Assembly: GCA_963786975.1 (NCBI GenBank)
Contig: CAWBBE010000010.1
Location: forward strand, 1 to 64,000
Reading direction: 5' to 3'
Length of the DNA: 64,000 nucleotides
DNA from: Palsa-506 sp963786975
GTDB lineage: Bacteria > Actinomycetota > Actinomycetes > Streptosporangiales > Streptosporangiaceae
The position numbers and the translations under genes were made by a program. Each line of letters opens with the position of its first letter. Positions within the stretch are counted from its first letter, which is position 1. The notes under the pieces were generated by a model that was given only the letters and a program-made list of their open reading frames with translations, was not told where the DNA came from and searched no databases. Shown here one piece after another: positions 36,577 to 45,801 of the stretch.

Positions 36577-37023
36577 GTGGCAGCAGGGCTGGAACTCGGC
36601 GCGGTCTGGATTCTCGCCGCCCTGCTCGCGCTGGCCGTGCTCGCCGCCGCGGGCATCGCGATCCGGCGGGTGCTGCTGGAACGCGGCGGCGGGACCGTCG
36701 AGTGCGGTCTGCGGCGCAGTCCCGAGCAGGGCTGGCGGCTCGGCCTGGCCGTCTACCAGCCCGGCGAGCTGCGCTGGTACGACGCGTTCGGCGTGCTGCT
36801 GAGGCCGCGCGTGGTCTTCACCCGGCGTGCGCTCAGCGTCGGGTCCCGGCGGCCCGCTGACGCCTGGGAGTCAGCCAGCCTGGGCCAGGGCATGGTCGTG
36901 GTCGAGTGCCGCTCGGCGGAATGCAACGGTCAGGTGGAACTGGCCATGAGCGACGCTGCGCTGACCGGCTTCCTGTCGTGGCTGGAATCCGCTCCGCCCG
37001 GCCGCGGTGACGGCTCGCGCTGA
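36577..37023 (+). CDS. DUF2550 family protein
   Basis: The protein has 148 residues (GTG 36577). One N-terminal helix (VWILAALLALAVLAAAGIAI) anchors a cytoplasmic domain with the family pattern GTVECGLRRSPEQGWRLGLAVYQPGELRWYDAFG and a later VVECRSAECNGQVELAMSD. DUF2550 proteins follow atpC in most actinobacterial atp operons. Their job is unknown. The 23-base gap suggests cotranscription with atpC. Confidence 0.88.
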   Translation: MAAGLELGAVWILAALLALAVLAAAGIAIRRVLLERGGGTVECGLRRSPEQGWRLGLAVYQPGELRWYDAFGVLLRPRVVFTRRALSVGSRRPADAWESASLGQGMVVVECRSAECNGQVELAMSDAALTGFLSWLESAPPGRGDGSR

Positions 37024-37030
37024 GCCCGGC

Positions 37031-37639
37031 TCACGGCTGGCCGGCGCGCTCCCCGCCCGGCTTCCAGAGCAGGTCGCCGGCCGGCTCGTTGGCCTGGCGG
37101 GCCAGGATGAACAGCAGGTCGGACAGCCTGTTGAGATACCGCGCGGGCAGCGGGTGCACTGCGTCGCCGTGCGCGGCGATGGCGGCCCAGGTGCTCCGCT
37201 CGGCCCGGCGCACGATCGTCCTGGCCACATGCAGCAGTGCCGCTCCGGCCGTGCCGCCGGGCAGCACGAAGCTGCGCAGCACCGGCAGCCCCTCGTTGCG
37301 GGCATCGCAGTCCCGCTCCAGCGCGGTCACATAGCTGTCGGCTATCCGCATCGGCGGGTAGCCGGGATTCTCGGTCACCGGCGTGCACAGGTCCGCGCCG
37401 ACGTCGAACAGCTCATTCTGGATGCGGATCAGCAGCGCGGTGATGTCCTCCGGCAGCCCGCCCATGGTGACCGCGACCCCGATCGCCGAGTTGGCCTCGT
37501 CAACGTCGGCGTAGGCCGCGAGCCGCAGGTCGGTCTTGGCCGCGCGGCTGGCGTCGCCGAGGCCAGTTGTCCCGTCATCACCGGTCCGGGTGTAGATCCG
37601 GGACAGCACCACCGGGTTCTCGCTTCTGTCACGTGCCAT
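37031..37639 (-). CDS. cobO: PduO-type cob(I)alamin adenosyltransferase
   Basis: The protein has 202 residues (ATG 37639). It adenosylates cob(I)alamin to make coenzyme B12. Family motifs: the ATP-binding SRIYTRTGDDGTTGLGD near the N-terminus, AYADVDEANSAIG, and RTIVRRAERSTW with NRLSDLLFILAR toward the C-terminus. Note that PduO-type enzymes are evolutionarily distinct from CobA/CobO, although cobO is the name commonly used at this locus. It supplies the cofactor for mutases such as the icmA-type enzyme at 59447. It is convergent with the DUF2550 gene, 7 bases apart. Confidence 0.94.
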   Translation of the reverse strand: MARDRSENPVVLSRIYTRTGDDGTTGLGDASRAAKTDLRLAAYADVDEANSAIGVAVTMGGLPEDITALLIRIQNELFDVGADLCTPVTENPGYPPMRIADSYVTALERDCDARNEGLPVLRSFVLPGGTAGAALLHVARTIVRRAERSTWAAIAAHGDAVHPLPARYLNRLSDLLFILARQANEPAGDLLWKPGGERAGQP

Positions 37640-38294
37640 GGGACCACCGTAGCTGGCCGCAGGCGAAGGTGGCGGACAGGTCCTGGGCGACCATCTGCCT
37701 GCCTAAAATGTGACGTTAAGTATCGCCTGAAGGCTCATCCGTACCCATAGGTCTCGATACTGGCTCCGGCCATACTCTTCTGACCTGGCTATTCACATAT
37801 CGACAACGTTGTGACATCGTGTAGGTACGAAGGGTAATCAGTGACGATGAGTGATTCATCCGAGACCATCCGACGGTTTCGGTCATCGAACTGGTTGCTC
37901 TGACCAGGCCGAAACAGGGCCTGGGGCGGGCAGGCAGCAACCTGCCCGCGGGCCGCTCGCATGGAGTGCCCAGGTGGTTCTCGGGGGCCCGCCTGGCAGC
38001 TGCGGACGGCCCGGACACGGGGCGGAGGGCTCGCTCCCGCGACGGGAGCGCCCTGACGGTACCGCCGGCCAGGACCGCGCGGATCCGCCCCGCTGCCGGC
38101 GGGGGCGCTGGGCATTCTCCAGCGCCCCCGTCGGCGCGGCCTGATGGCGCGGCCTGGTGGCGCGAGCGCCCCCCGGCCCGGGCTCGCTGCCCGCCGGCGG
38201 CCCGGGGCGATCTCGTCAATTCAACCGGCGGCTCACGCGGGACGCCGGCGAGTAGGGTAGCCCTGGAAGTCCGAACTGTGTTCGGGAGGTGGCC
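37640..38294. other. hairpin-rich intergenic region
   Basis: These 655 bases separate two divergent genes and carry no convincing frame. Three perfect hairpins are present: GCGGGCAGG/CCTGCCCGC at 37926-37949, GCTCCCG/CGGGAGC at 38033-38049 and GGGGGCGCTGG/CCAGCGCCCCC at 38101-38129. A TACGGT -10 box for the leaderless cobO gene (37646-37651, minus strand) lies at its left end. A structured RNA or stacked terminators could explain the hairpins. I found no cobalamin riboswitch core. Confidence 0.5.
38101..38129 (+). terminator. strong 11-bp hairpin of uncertain role
   Basis: GGGGGCGCTGG and CCAGCGCCCCC flank a 7-base loop. No gene ends just upstream, so if it terminates a transcript, that transcript is an unannotated one from 37800-38100; otherwise it may be part of the leader of the GMC gene. 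No T tract. Confidence 0.4.
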
Positions 38295-39941
38295 GTGTAC
38301 GACTATGTCATCGTTGGGGCGGGCAGCGCCGGCTGCGTCCTCGCGGCGCGCCTTTCCGAGAACCCGTCCACGCAGGTACTGGTGCTTGAGGCCGGGCCGC
38401 CGGATGACGCCGACGAGATACATATCCCCGCGGCGCTGAACCTGCTCTTCAAGAGCACCTATGACTGGGACTATCAGACCGTGCCGCAGGAGCGCGCGGC
38501 CGGCCGTGCCATCTACTGGCCCCGCGGCCGGACCCTGGGCGGGTCCTCATCGATCAACGCAATGATCTATATCCGGGGCAGCAGGTACGACTACGACACC
38601 TGGCGGGACGAGTACGGCTGCGAGGGCTGGGGCTACGCCGATCTGCTCCCGTATTTCCTCCGCTCCGAGGGCAACTCGCGCGGAGCGTCGGCCTACCACG
38701 GCGCCGGCGGCCCGCTGTCCGTGCAGGACCCGAAGTACAAGTCAGCCATGACGGCGGCGTTCGTCGACGCGGCCAGGCAATGGGGCATGGAGGCCAACGA
38801 CGACTTCAACGGCCCGCGGCAGGACGGCGCCGGCTTCTACCAGGTAACCCAGCGCAGCGGCCGCCGCTGGTCGGCCGCCGACGCGTTCCTGCACCCGGCC
38901 GCCGCGCGCCCCAACCTGACGGTCCTGACCGACGCCCTGGTGACCGGGGTACAGACCGAGGGCGGCCGGGCCGTTGGCGTGCGGTACCTGCGGCACGGCG
39001 CCGAGGAGGTGGCCAGGGCGGAGAGCGAGGTCATCCTCGCCGCGGGCGCGATCGGCAGCCCGCAGTTGCTCATGCTGTCCGGCATCGGGCCTGCCGACCA
39101 CCTGGCCGAGAAGGGCATCGGGGTGGTTGCCGACAGCCCCGGCGTGGGCGCGAACCTGTCGGATCACCCGATCGTGACGGCGATGTGGCACACGCCGAGG
39201 TCGGCCGGGCTATGGGAGAAGGCCGGGCCGAAAAACCTGGCCCGCTGGCGGATCATGCACTCAGGGCCGCTGACGACCAACATCGCCGAGTCCGGCGGTT
39301 TCAGCCGCACCGACCCCGCGCTTCCGGCGCCGGATCTGCAGTGGCACGTGCTGCCCACGCCGTACCAGAACTTCGGCCTGTCGGATCCGTCGATCCGTGC
39401 CCTGTCCCTGCTGATCACGCTGGTCGCCGTCGGCAGCCGCGGCCGGATCCGGCTGCGCAGCGCCGACCCGAGGCACAAGCCCGAGATCGATCCCGCCTAC
39501 CTGTCCGACGGCGCCGACCTCGACCCGCTGGCCAGCGGCATCCGGCTGGCCCGTGAGCTCGCCGCGACCGGGCCGCTGGCCAGGATCTGCCAGGGTGAGC
39601 TGGCGCCAGGCCCGGACGTGCGCACCGATTCGGAGCTCAGGGAGTTCGTCCGGCGCGATATCACCACGATCTACCACCCGGTCGGCACCTGCGCGATGGG
39701 CGGTGACTCCCGGCTGGCGGCCAGCAAGCTCACCAGCGTGGTCGACACCGAGCTCCGGGTCCGCGGCGTGGACGGGCTGCGGGTGGTGGACGCCGCCGTG
39801 ATGCCCGCGGTTCCCAGGGGCAACACCAACGCCCCGACGATCGCGATTGCCGAGCGGGCCGCCGACCTGATCAGCGGCCGTGCCCCGCTCGCTGCCGTCG
39901 AGCCCGCAGACCTGGCCATGCCCGCCGCAGTGGCAACCTGA
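38295..39941 (+). CDS. GMC-family FAD oxidoreductase (choline-dehydrogenase-like)
   Basis: The protein has 548 residues. GTG 38295 is chosen over GTG 38289 because GGAGG ends at 38288. It contains the FAD dinucleotide fold YDYVIVGAGSAGCVLAARL, the GMC signature 1 (GRTLGGSSSINAMIYIRG), signature 2 (GAIGSPQLLMLSGIGP) and the active-site His/Asn region TIYHPVGTCAMGG ... PRGNTNAPTIAIAERAAD. The family oxidises primary alcohols to aldehydes. The aldehyde dehydrogenase gene that faces it 47 bases away could take the product further, as in choline to betaine, but the pair is convergent, not one operon, and the substrate is unknown. Confidence 0.92.
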   Translation: MYDYVIVGAGSAGCVLAARLSENPSTQVLVLEAGPPDDADEIHIPAALNLLFKSTYDWDYQTVPQERAAGRAIYWPRGRTLGGSSSINAMIYIRGSRYDYDTWRDEYGCEGWGYADLLPYFLRSEGNSRGASAYHGAGGPLSVQDPKYKSAMTAAFVDAARQWGMEANDDFNGPRQDGAGFYQVTQRSGRRWSAADAFLHPAAARPNLTVLTDALVTGVQTEGGRAVGVRYLRHGAEEVARAESEVILAAGAIGSPQLLMLSGIGPADHLAEKGIGVVADSPGVGANLSDHPIVTAMWHTPRSAGLWEKAGPKNLARWRIMHSGPLTTNIAESGGFSRTDPALPAPDLQWHVLPTPYQNFGLSDPSIRALSLLITLVAVGSRGRIRLRSADPRHKPEIDPAYLSDGADLDPLASGIRLARELAATGPLARICQGELAPGPDVRTDSELREFVRRDITTIYHPVGTCAMGGDSRLAASKLTSVVDTELRVRGVDGLRVVDAAVMPAVPRGNTNAPTIAIAERAADLISGRAPLAAVEPADLAMPAAVAT

Positions 39942-39942
39942 C

Positions 39943-39975
39943 CCGGCCTGCTGCGCGGCATGCCGGGGAGGCCGG
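39943..39975. terminator. hairpin between convergent GMC and aldehyde dehydrogenase genes
   Basis: CCGGCCT at 39943-39949 pairs with AGGCCGG at 39969-39975, with an inner CGGCATGCCG palindrome. It could terminate both converging transcripts. Confidence 0.45.
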
Positions 39976-39987
39976 CCGGGGCTGGGG

Positions 39988-41505
39988 TTACCTCTTGTAG
40001 CGCTTGCCGTGCAGCACTGTCACCAGGCCGAGGATCTTCTTCATGTCCTCGTCGGTACGGCCGAACGAGGTGAGGTTGACCATCGGCTTCATCCGCTGCC
40101 GGGTGATCGCCTTCGGCCGGGAGAACTCCCGCAGCCCGTCCGCGCCGTGGATCCGGCCAAAGCCGGAGTCGCCGGATCCGCCGAACGGCAGCGCCGGGAC
40201 GCTGGCGTAGGCGATGACCGCGTTGATAGCGGTCATGCCGCTGCGCAGGGCCCTGGCCGCGGCCATCGCCCTCTTCTTGTTCCCGGAGAACACGGTCGCG
40301 CCAAGGCCGTACCGGCCGCCGTTCGCCAGCCGGACGCCCTCGGCCAGGTCGGCTACCTTGGTCACCGTCACCGTGGGCCCGAATGTCTCGTCGGTCACCG
40401 CCCGGCTCTCCTCCGGCACATCGGCGAGGATGACCGGGCCGATGAACGGCCGCCGGATGCTCGCCATGCCGCCGACGACCGGCCGGCCGCCGCGGGCCAG
40501 CGCGTCGGCGATGTGCTTCTCGATGACCTCCACCTGGCCAGGCATCGTCATCGGCCCGTAATCGGCTTCGCGGTCATCGCCGGGACGGACCCCGGCCACC
40601 CGTTCCGTAAGCTTTTCCAGGAACGTGTGGTAGACGTCCTCGGCCACGTACACCCGTTCCACCCCGACGCAGGTCTGGCCCGCGTTGGACATGGCTCCCC
40701 ACGCGGCCGCGTCGGCCGCGGCGTCGAGGTCCGCGTCGTCGCCGACAATGAAGGCGTCCTTCCCGCCGCACTCGGCGACCATCGGGGTGAGGTTCTGCGC
40801 GCAGGCGGCCATCACCTTCCTGGCCGTTTCCGCCGAGCCGGTGAACGCGATCTTGCTGACGTTGCTCCGGGCCAGGATGTCGCCGGTGTCCCCGGCACCG
40901 GTGATCACCTGCAGCACCGGATGCTCGGGCACTACCTCGGCGAATGAGCTGACCAGCCAGCCGCCGACGGCCGGGGTGAACTCGCTGGGCTTGAAGATGA
41001 CCGCGTTCCCGGCCGCCAGCGCATACGCGATTGACCCCATCGGGGTGAACACCGGGTAGTTCCACGGGCCGATCACGCCCACCACGCCTAGCGGCTGGTA
41101 CTCGAGGGTCGACGCCTGGTTGATCGCGACCAGCCCGCTGCGGACCCGCCGCGGGCCCAGTACCTTCTGCGCGTGCTTGGCGGCCCAGTCGATGTGCACG
41201 ATCGCCAGCAGGATTTCCAGCTGCGCGTCGGCCAGCGGCTTGCCGGTCTCGGTATGCACGAGCTCGGCGAGCCTGGCGATGTACCTGGTGATGTGCGACT
41301 TCCAGGCCAGCAGCCGGATCCTGCGGTCCCTGGCCGGCAGGCCCGCCCACCAGGCCGCCGCCTCGCTGGCGCGGTCGACGGCGGCCTGCACCTCATGCTC
41401 GCCGCAGACCGGGAAGGTGGCTATCACTTCCGAGGTGGCGGGGTTCAGCGTGTCGAACGTATCCGCCGACTTAGCCGGGCCATGCGTCCAGGTCGTCGTT
41501 GCCAT
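39988..41505 (-). CDS. NAD(P)-dependent aldehyde dehydrogenase
   Basis: The protein has 505 residues (ATG 41505 with GTGAGGG upstream). It oxidises an aldehyde to the acid. Motifs: NAD-binding VIGPWNYPVFTP, KPSEFTP, FTGSAETARKV, the general-base Glu in VAECGGKDAF and the nucleophile Cys in NAGQTCVGVERV, then ETFGPTVTV. The ending (FGRIHGADGLREFSRPKA) and the lack of a membrane segment fit a succinate-semialdehyde- or long-chain-type soluble enzyme. The substrate is not decided by sequence; the neighbouring GMC oxidase suggests an alcohol-derived aldehyde. Confidence 0.93.
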   Translation of the reverse strand: MATTTWTHGPAKSADTFDTLNPATSEVIATFPVCGEHEVQAAVDRASEAAAWWAGLPARDRRIRLLAWKSHITRYIARLAELVHTETGKPLADAQLEILLAIVHIDWAAKHAQKVLGPRRVRSGLVAINQASTLEYQPLGVVGVIGPWNYPVFTPMGSIAYALAAGNAVIFKPSEFTPAVGGWLVSSFAEVVPEHPVLQVITGAGDTGDILARSNVSKIAFTGSAETARKVMAACAQNLTPMVAECGGKDAFIVGDDADLDAAADAAAWGAMSNAGQTCVGVERVYVAEDVYHTFLEKLTERVAGVRPGDDREADYGPMTMPGQVEVIEKHIADALARGGRPVVGGMASIRRPFIGPVILADVPEESRAVTDETFGPTVTVTKVADLAEGVRLANGGRYGLGATVFSGNKKRAMAAARALRSGMTAINAVIAYASVPALPFGGSGDSGFGRIHGADGLREFSRPKAITRQRMKPMVNLTSFGRTDEDMKKILGLVTVLHGKRYKR

Positions 41506-41631
41506 TGCCCTCACCGTCGTCAAGTCCAGCAATTCAGGCCACCGCAAGCCAAGTAAATCACCGGGCCGGGCACGGAAGATACCGTTGGGTAGCCGCCAGC
41601 GCAGCGGTGACGCGGGCACAGGGAGGGGACA

Positions 41632-42123
41632 GTGGAAGCCAGCGCGCGGGATGTGCCGGGCGAAGCCGATGCCGACCAGCGCTGGCTGGCCGGGGCCATC
41701 GCGCTGTCCAGGCGCTGCCCCCCATCTGCGTCCGCGTTCTCCGTGGGCGCGATCCTGGTAACCGCGGACGGCGGCATGATCGCGACCGGCTTCTCCCGTG
41801 AGCGGGATCCGCACGACCACGCCGAGGAAGCCGCGCTCGCTAAGTCGGCGCCCGGCGGTCCCGCGCCGGATTCCGCGCTCGGCGGCGCTACTTTGTACAG
41901 CTCCCTGGAGCCGTGTGCCGCCCGCGCGTCCAGGCCGCGCACCTGCACGGAGCTGATCATCACGGCGGGTATCCGCCGGGTGGTCATTGCCTGGCTGGAG
42001 CCGCCGCTGTTCGTCGACGGCGGCGGGGCGGCCAGGCTGCGCGCCGCCGGGGTCACCGTCATCGAGATCCCCGGGCTGGCTCAGGCCGCCCGCGCCGTCA
42101 ACGCGCACCTGCTGGCCGGCTGA
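41632..42123 (+). CDS. cytidine/deoxycytidylate-type deaminase (RibG-like)
   Basis: The protein has 163 residues (GTG 41632, GGAGGGGAC upstream). The zinc site of the deaminase superfamily is complete: HAEEAAL (His ligand and catalytic Glu) and the second motif SLEPCAARASRPRTC with its two Cys. The closest architecture is the N-terminal half of RibD/RibG (pyrimidine deaminase of riboflavin synthesis), but the reductase half is missing and no rib gene is near. The true substrate is unknown. Confidence 0.85.
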   Translation: MEASARDVPGEADADQRWLAGAIALSRRCPPSASAFSVGAILVTADGGMIATGFSRERDPHDHAEEAALAKSAPGGPAPDSALGGATLYSSLEPCAARASRPRTCTELIITAGIRRVVIAWLEPPLFVDGGGAARLRAAGVTVIEIPGLAQAARAVNAHLLAG

Positions 42124-42239
42124 GCGGGGCCGGCGGCGGGACGGGAACCGGCAGCGGGCGGCGTCGCAGCTTCGGGCAGCGGGCCGCCGGCCAGGCCGCC
42201 GATGTCGCTGACGGCGGCCGCGGCCGGGTGCGTCCCGGG

Positions 42240-43643
42240 TCAGCCCGTGACCACGCTGACGTTGCCGATTCCGAGCGCCCGGACCGGGCCGCTGATCTGC
42301 GCTGCGTCGCCGACCAGGATGGTGACCAGGCGGTTCTCCGGGAACGCCGCGATAACAGCCGCCGTTGCCGCGGCGGTGCCGGTCTCGGCCAGCCGCGCGT
42401 ACAGCTTCGCCTGGTAGTCGTCCGGCAGGTGCTGCTGCACCTGGTCCGCCAGCGTGCCCGCGACCGACGCTGCCGTCTCGTATTCCAGCGGCGCGACACC
42501 TACCAGGTTCTGCACGGCCAGATCACGTTCCGTTTCGGTGAGCCCGTCCGCGGCCAGCGTGCGCAGCACCGTCCACAGGTCGTCCAGCGCGGGGCCGGTG
42601 ACCGAGGTGGCCACGGAACCGCTGATGGCGAGCAGCGACGCACCCGGCGCGCGGCCCGCGGCCTGCGGCGCCGGCGACCGCAGCACCTGCTCAAAGGCCC
42701 GTACCCCGTAGGTGTAGCCCTTCTCCTCGCGCAGTACCCGGTCCAGCCGGGACGTGAGCGTGCCGCCCAGGCAGTACGTGCCGAGCACCAGGGCCGGCCA
42801 GCCCGGGTCACGGCGGTCCGGGCCGATCCGCCCGATGAGCAGCTGCGTCTGGACGGCAGCTGGCCGGTCCACGATTACCACCCGGCCGGTGTCGTCGGCG
42901 GTCACCGGCGGCGCGGGCGGCGGCTCGGTCCGGTGGCCCGCCCATCTGCCCAGCGTGCCGGCCAGCATCGGGTCCAGGTCGACACCCGCCAGGTCGCCCA
43001 CGACCACCGCGGTCACCGGGGCGGGCTGCAGGTGCGCCTGGTAGAACGCGCGCACGGCCGCCGCGTCGATCCGGGCGACGGTTTCCTCGGTGCCCTTGCG
43101 CGGCCGGGACATCCGCGCGGAAGCCGGGAACAGTTCCCGTGACAGGTGCATGGCGGCGCGGCGGCCGGGGTTGGCCATCTCGTGCCGTATCCCGTCGAGA
43201 CGGTTGCGCACCAGCCGCTCGATCTCGCTGCCGGAGAACGTGGGCATGAGCAGCGCCTCGGCCAGCAGCGCGAGCGCCCGGCGCAAACGGGAAACCGGAA
43301 CTTCCAGCGAGACGCGGGCGCCCAGGTAGCCGACCTGCGAGCCGAGTGTCGCGCCGCAGCTTTCCAGCTCGGCCGCGAACTCCTCGGCGGTGTGCCTGCT
43401 GGTGCCCTCGGCCAGCGCGTCCATCATGATCGCGGCGATACCGTCGAGCCCGGCCGGCTCGGCGTCCAGCTGCAGGCCCAGGCAGATCTCCACGGCCACC
43501 ACCCGCTGGCCGGGCCGGTGGCAGCGCAGCACGGTCAGCCCGCCGGCCAGCAGGCCGCGCTCGGGTGCGGGAAACGCCCATGGCTGCACCAGCCCGGCGG
43601 CCGGCTGCGGGTAGAAGTCCATGGTCACCGCGGCGTCGGTCAT
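42240..43643 (-). CDS. M16 family peptidase-like protein, inactive subunit
   Basis: The protein has 467 residues (ATG 43643, overlapping the upstream stop as ATGA). It has the M16 fold (LGLQLDAEPAGLDGIAAIMMDALAEGTSRHTAEEFAAELES) but the zinc motif HxxEH is absent: the place that should hold it reads IAAIMMDALAEGT. The C-terminal lid (GGTLTSRLDRVLREEKGYTYGV) is intact. Such pairs form heterodimers in which this subunit provides the substrate-binding Arg/Tyr and its partner, encoded just upstream, the zinc. Confidence 0.9.
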   Translation of the reverse strand: MTDAAVTMDFYPQPAAGLVQPWAFPAPERGLLAGGLTVLRCHRPGQRVVAVEICLGLQLDAEPAGLDGIAAIMMDALAEGTSRHTAEEFAAELESCGATLGSQVGYLGARVSLEVPVSRLRRALALLAEALLMPTFSGSEIERLVRNRLDGIRHEMANPGRRAAMHLSRELFPASARMSRPRKGTEETVARIDAAAVRAFYQAHLQPAPVTAVVVGDLAGVDLDPMLAGTLGRWAGHRTEPPPAPPVTADDTGRVVIVDRPAAVQTQLLIGRIGPDRRDPGWPALVLGTYCLGGTLTSRLDRVLREEKGYTYGVRAFEQVLRSPAPQAAGRAPGASLLAISGSVATSVTGPALDDLWTVLRTLAADGLTETERDLAVQNLVGVAPLEYETAASVAGTLADQVQQHLPDDYQAKLYARLAETGTAAATAAVIAAFPENRLVTILVGDAAQISGPVRALGIGNVSVVTG

Positions 43644-45052
43644 CTCCGGATCCCTTCCGGCCCGGCGCCGTCCCCGGCCGGGCCGTCCCCGGCCGGGCCG
43701 TCCCGGGCCGGGCCGTCCCCGGCCGGTGCCGCGGCCGCCGGTGCCGCGGCGGTCACCGGCTCGTAGACCAGCACCGCGCGGTTGTCCGGGCGCAGCCGCG
43801 CTGCCGCCACCGCCCGGACTTCCTCGGCGGTGATGTCGAGGAGCCGGCTGACCGCGGTGAACGCGAGCTGCGGGTCGCCGGACTGGACCGCGTAGCGGCA
43901 CAGTTCATCGGCCCGGCCGGCCACCGTACCGAGCCGGTCCAGCCATTCGCGTTCCAGCAGCGCCTGCGCCCGCTCCATCTCCCCGGCGGCCGGCGCCTCG
44001 GCGCCGAGCCGGGCCAGCTCCTCGTCGACGGCGGCCCCGATCTGCGGGATCCCGGCGTCGCCGGACGCCTTCACGTCCAGCCAGCCCAGCGAGGGGGCGC
44101 CAGTGAGCCGGAGCAGCCCGAGGCCGGCCGCGACGGCGGTGCGGTCACGCCGCACCAGCCGGTTATACAGCCGGGACGACATGCCGTCGCCGAGCACGGT
44201 GAGCGCCACCTCGGCCGCGTCGCACGCACGCGTGCCGTCCGGCGGCAGCCGGTACGCGGCCATCAGCGCGCGCGCCGGGACCTCCTCCTGGATTTCCTCG
44301 CGCAGCTCCGTGCCGATGATGTCGGGCAGCGCGCCGTCGCGTGCAGGCAGCTTGCCGTCATCGGCCGGGATGGAGCCGAAGTACTTCTGCACCCACCGGC
44401 GCGTCTGCTCCGGGTCTATGTCGCCGACGACCGCCAGGACCGCGTTGTTCGGCGCGTAGTTCGTACGGAAGAACGCCCGCGCGTCGTCCAGCGTCGCCGC
44501 GTCCAGATCGGCCATGGATCCGATGGGCGTGTGGTGGTACGGGTGGCCCGCGGGGTAAACCAGCGCGGTCATCCGCTCGAATGCGGTGCCATAGGGCACG
44601 TTGTCGTAGCGCTGCCGGCGCTCATTCTTGACCACGTCACGCTGGTTCGCCATGGATTCCTCGTCCAGCGCGGCGAGCAGCGAGCCCATCCGGTCCGCCT
44701 CCAGCCAGAGCGCCAGCTCCAGCTGATGCGCCGGCATGGTCTCGTAGTACTTGGTGCTCTCGAAGCTCGTGGTCCCGTTGAGGGAGCCGCCGGCGCCCTG
44801 GATCAGCTCGAAGTGGCCGTTTCCCTTGACCTGCGCCGAGCCCTGGAACATGAGGTGCTCGAAGAGGTGGGCCAGGCCGGTACGGCCGCTGACCTCCTGC
44901 CGGGAGCCGACGTCATACCAGAGGCAGACCGCCGCAACCGGGGTCAGGTGGTCCTCGGAGAGCACCAGGCGCAGGCCGTTGTCCAGCCGGTACTCGGCCG
45001 CTGCCAGGCCGCCGGAGCCGGCCTGCTGCGTGGCGCTGTGACCCACGGGCAT
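43640..45052 (-). CDS. M16 family zinc metallopeptidase, active subunit
   Basis: The protein has 470 residues (ATG 45052, GAAGGGA upstream). The inverted zinc motif HLFEH stands in TGLAHLFEHLMFQGS, with the distal Glu in the NVVKNERRQRYDN-type helix. The family cleaves peptides inside a closed chamber; bacterial pairs of this kind act on signal or processing peptides. The C-terminal tail is a low-complexity Gly/Asp/Pro/Ala repeat (DGPAGDGPAGDG) made by 15-bp DNA repeats at about 43675-43735. Coupled with the inactive subunit gene by a 4-base overlap. Confidence 0.93.
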   Translation of the reverse strand: MPVGHSATQQAGSGGLAAAEYRLDNGLRLVLSEDHLTPVAAVCLWYDVGSRQEVSGRTGLAHLFEHLMFQGSAQVKGNGHFELIQGAGGSLNGTTSFESTKYYETMPAHQLELALWLEADRMGSLLAALDEESMANQRDVVKNERRQRYDNVPYGTAFERMTALVYPAGHPYHHTPIGSMADLDAATLDDARAFFRTNYAPNNAVLAVVGDIDPEQTRRWVQKYFGSIPADDGKLPARDGALPDIIGTELREEIQEEVPARALMAAYRLPPDGTRACDAAEVALTVLGDGMSSRLYNRLVRRDRTAVAAGLGLLRLTGAPSLGWLDVKASGDAGIPQIGAAVDEELARLGAEAPAAGEMERAQALLEREWLDRLGTVAGRADELCRYAVQSGDPQLAFTAVSRLLDITAEEVRAVAAARLRPDNRAVLVYEPVTAAAPAAAAPAGDGPARDGPAGDGPAGDGAGPEGIRR

Positions 45053-45141
45053 GTGCGTCCCTTCGATCGCATTCGGGCGGAGAAGTCCTGCCACTGTACG
45101 CAAGGACGGCAGGCAAGGACGCCGGCCGGAAGCGGGCCGGC

Positions 45142-45801
45142 TCAGAACAGCCGCAGCGTGGCGTCTACCGCGCCGCGCATCGTGTCGTAGTCGAGGACGA
45201 GGCAGCGGATGCCGCGGTCCTCGGCCAGCACGCGGGCCTGCGGCCGGATCTCCTGCGCGGCGAAGATGCCCTGCACCGGGGCCAGCAGCGGATCCCGGTT
45301 GAGCAGCTCGAGGTAGCGGGTGAGCTGCTCGACCCCGTCGATCTCGCCGCGGCGCTTGATCTCGATCGCCACGCAGCCGCCCGCGGCGTCCCGGCACATC
45401 AGGTCGACCGGCCCGATCGGCGTCGGGTACTCCCGCCGGACCAGCCGCCAGCCGTCGCCAAGCACGTGCATCTGGGCCGCGAGCAGTTCCTGCAGATGAG
45501 ACTCGACGCCGTCCTTGACCAGGCCGGGATCGGTCCCGAGCTCGAACGAGGAGTCGCTGAGCATCTCCTCAAGCTCGATGGTCAGCGTCTCGCCCGACTT
45601 GCCGGTCACGATCCACCGGCCAGGCTCCTCGGCCAGCTTGCACGGCGGCGACATCCAGTTCAGCGGCTTGTACGAGCCGCCGTCGGAATGCACCAGGACC
45701 GACCCGTCGGCCTTGACGATGAGCAGCCGGAGAGCAGACGGGAGATGAGCCGTAAGGCGCCCCGCGTAGTCCACGCTGCACCGGGCAATGACGAGCCGCA
45801 C
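45142..45801 (-). CDS. nucS: mismatch-specific endonuclease NucS
   Basis: The protein has 219 residues (GTG 45801). NucS (EndoMS) cuts both strands at mismatched bases and is the core of the MutS/MutL-free mismatch repair of actinobacteria. The N-terminal dimer domain starts RLVIARCSVDYAGRLTAHLP. The RecB-like nuclease core has PIGPVDLMCRD and AIEIKRRGEIDGVEQLTRYLE with the catalytic Asp, Glu and Lys. The C-terminus TLRLF is the sliding-clamp-binding tail. A TACAGT -10 box (45810-45815, minus strand) is 8 bases before the start, suggesting a leaderless mRNA. Confidence 0.96.
   Translation of the reverse strand: MRLVIARCSVDYAGRLTAHLPSALRLLIVKADGSVLVHSDGGSYKPLNWMSPPCKLAEEPGRWIVTGKSGETLTIELEEMLSDSSFELGTDPGLVKDGVESHLQELLAAQMHVLGDGWRLVRREYPTPIGPVDLMCRDAAGGCVAIEIKRRGEIDGVEQLTRYLELLNRDPLLAPVQGIFAAQEIRPQARVLAEDRGIRCLVLDYDTMRGAVDATLRLF

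Noticed and set aside
37640..38294. Possible cobalamin riboswitch near the adenosyltransferase gene
   Set aside because: I looked for the conserved B12-box core in the upstream region and found none; the hairpins present do not match its layout.
43675..43735. 15-bp GGCCGTCCCCGGCCG-type repeats as a possible regulatory array
   Set aside because: They are in frame within the C-terminal low-complexity tail of the M16 peptidase and encode DGPAG units.
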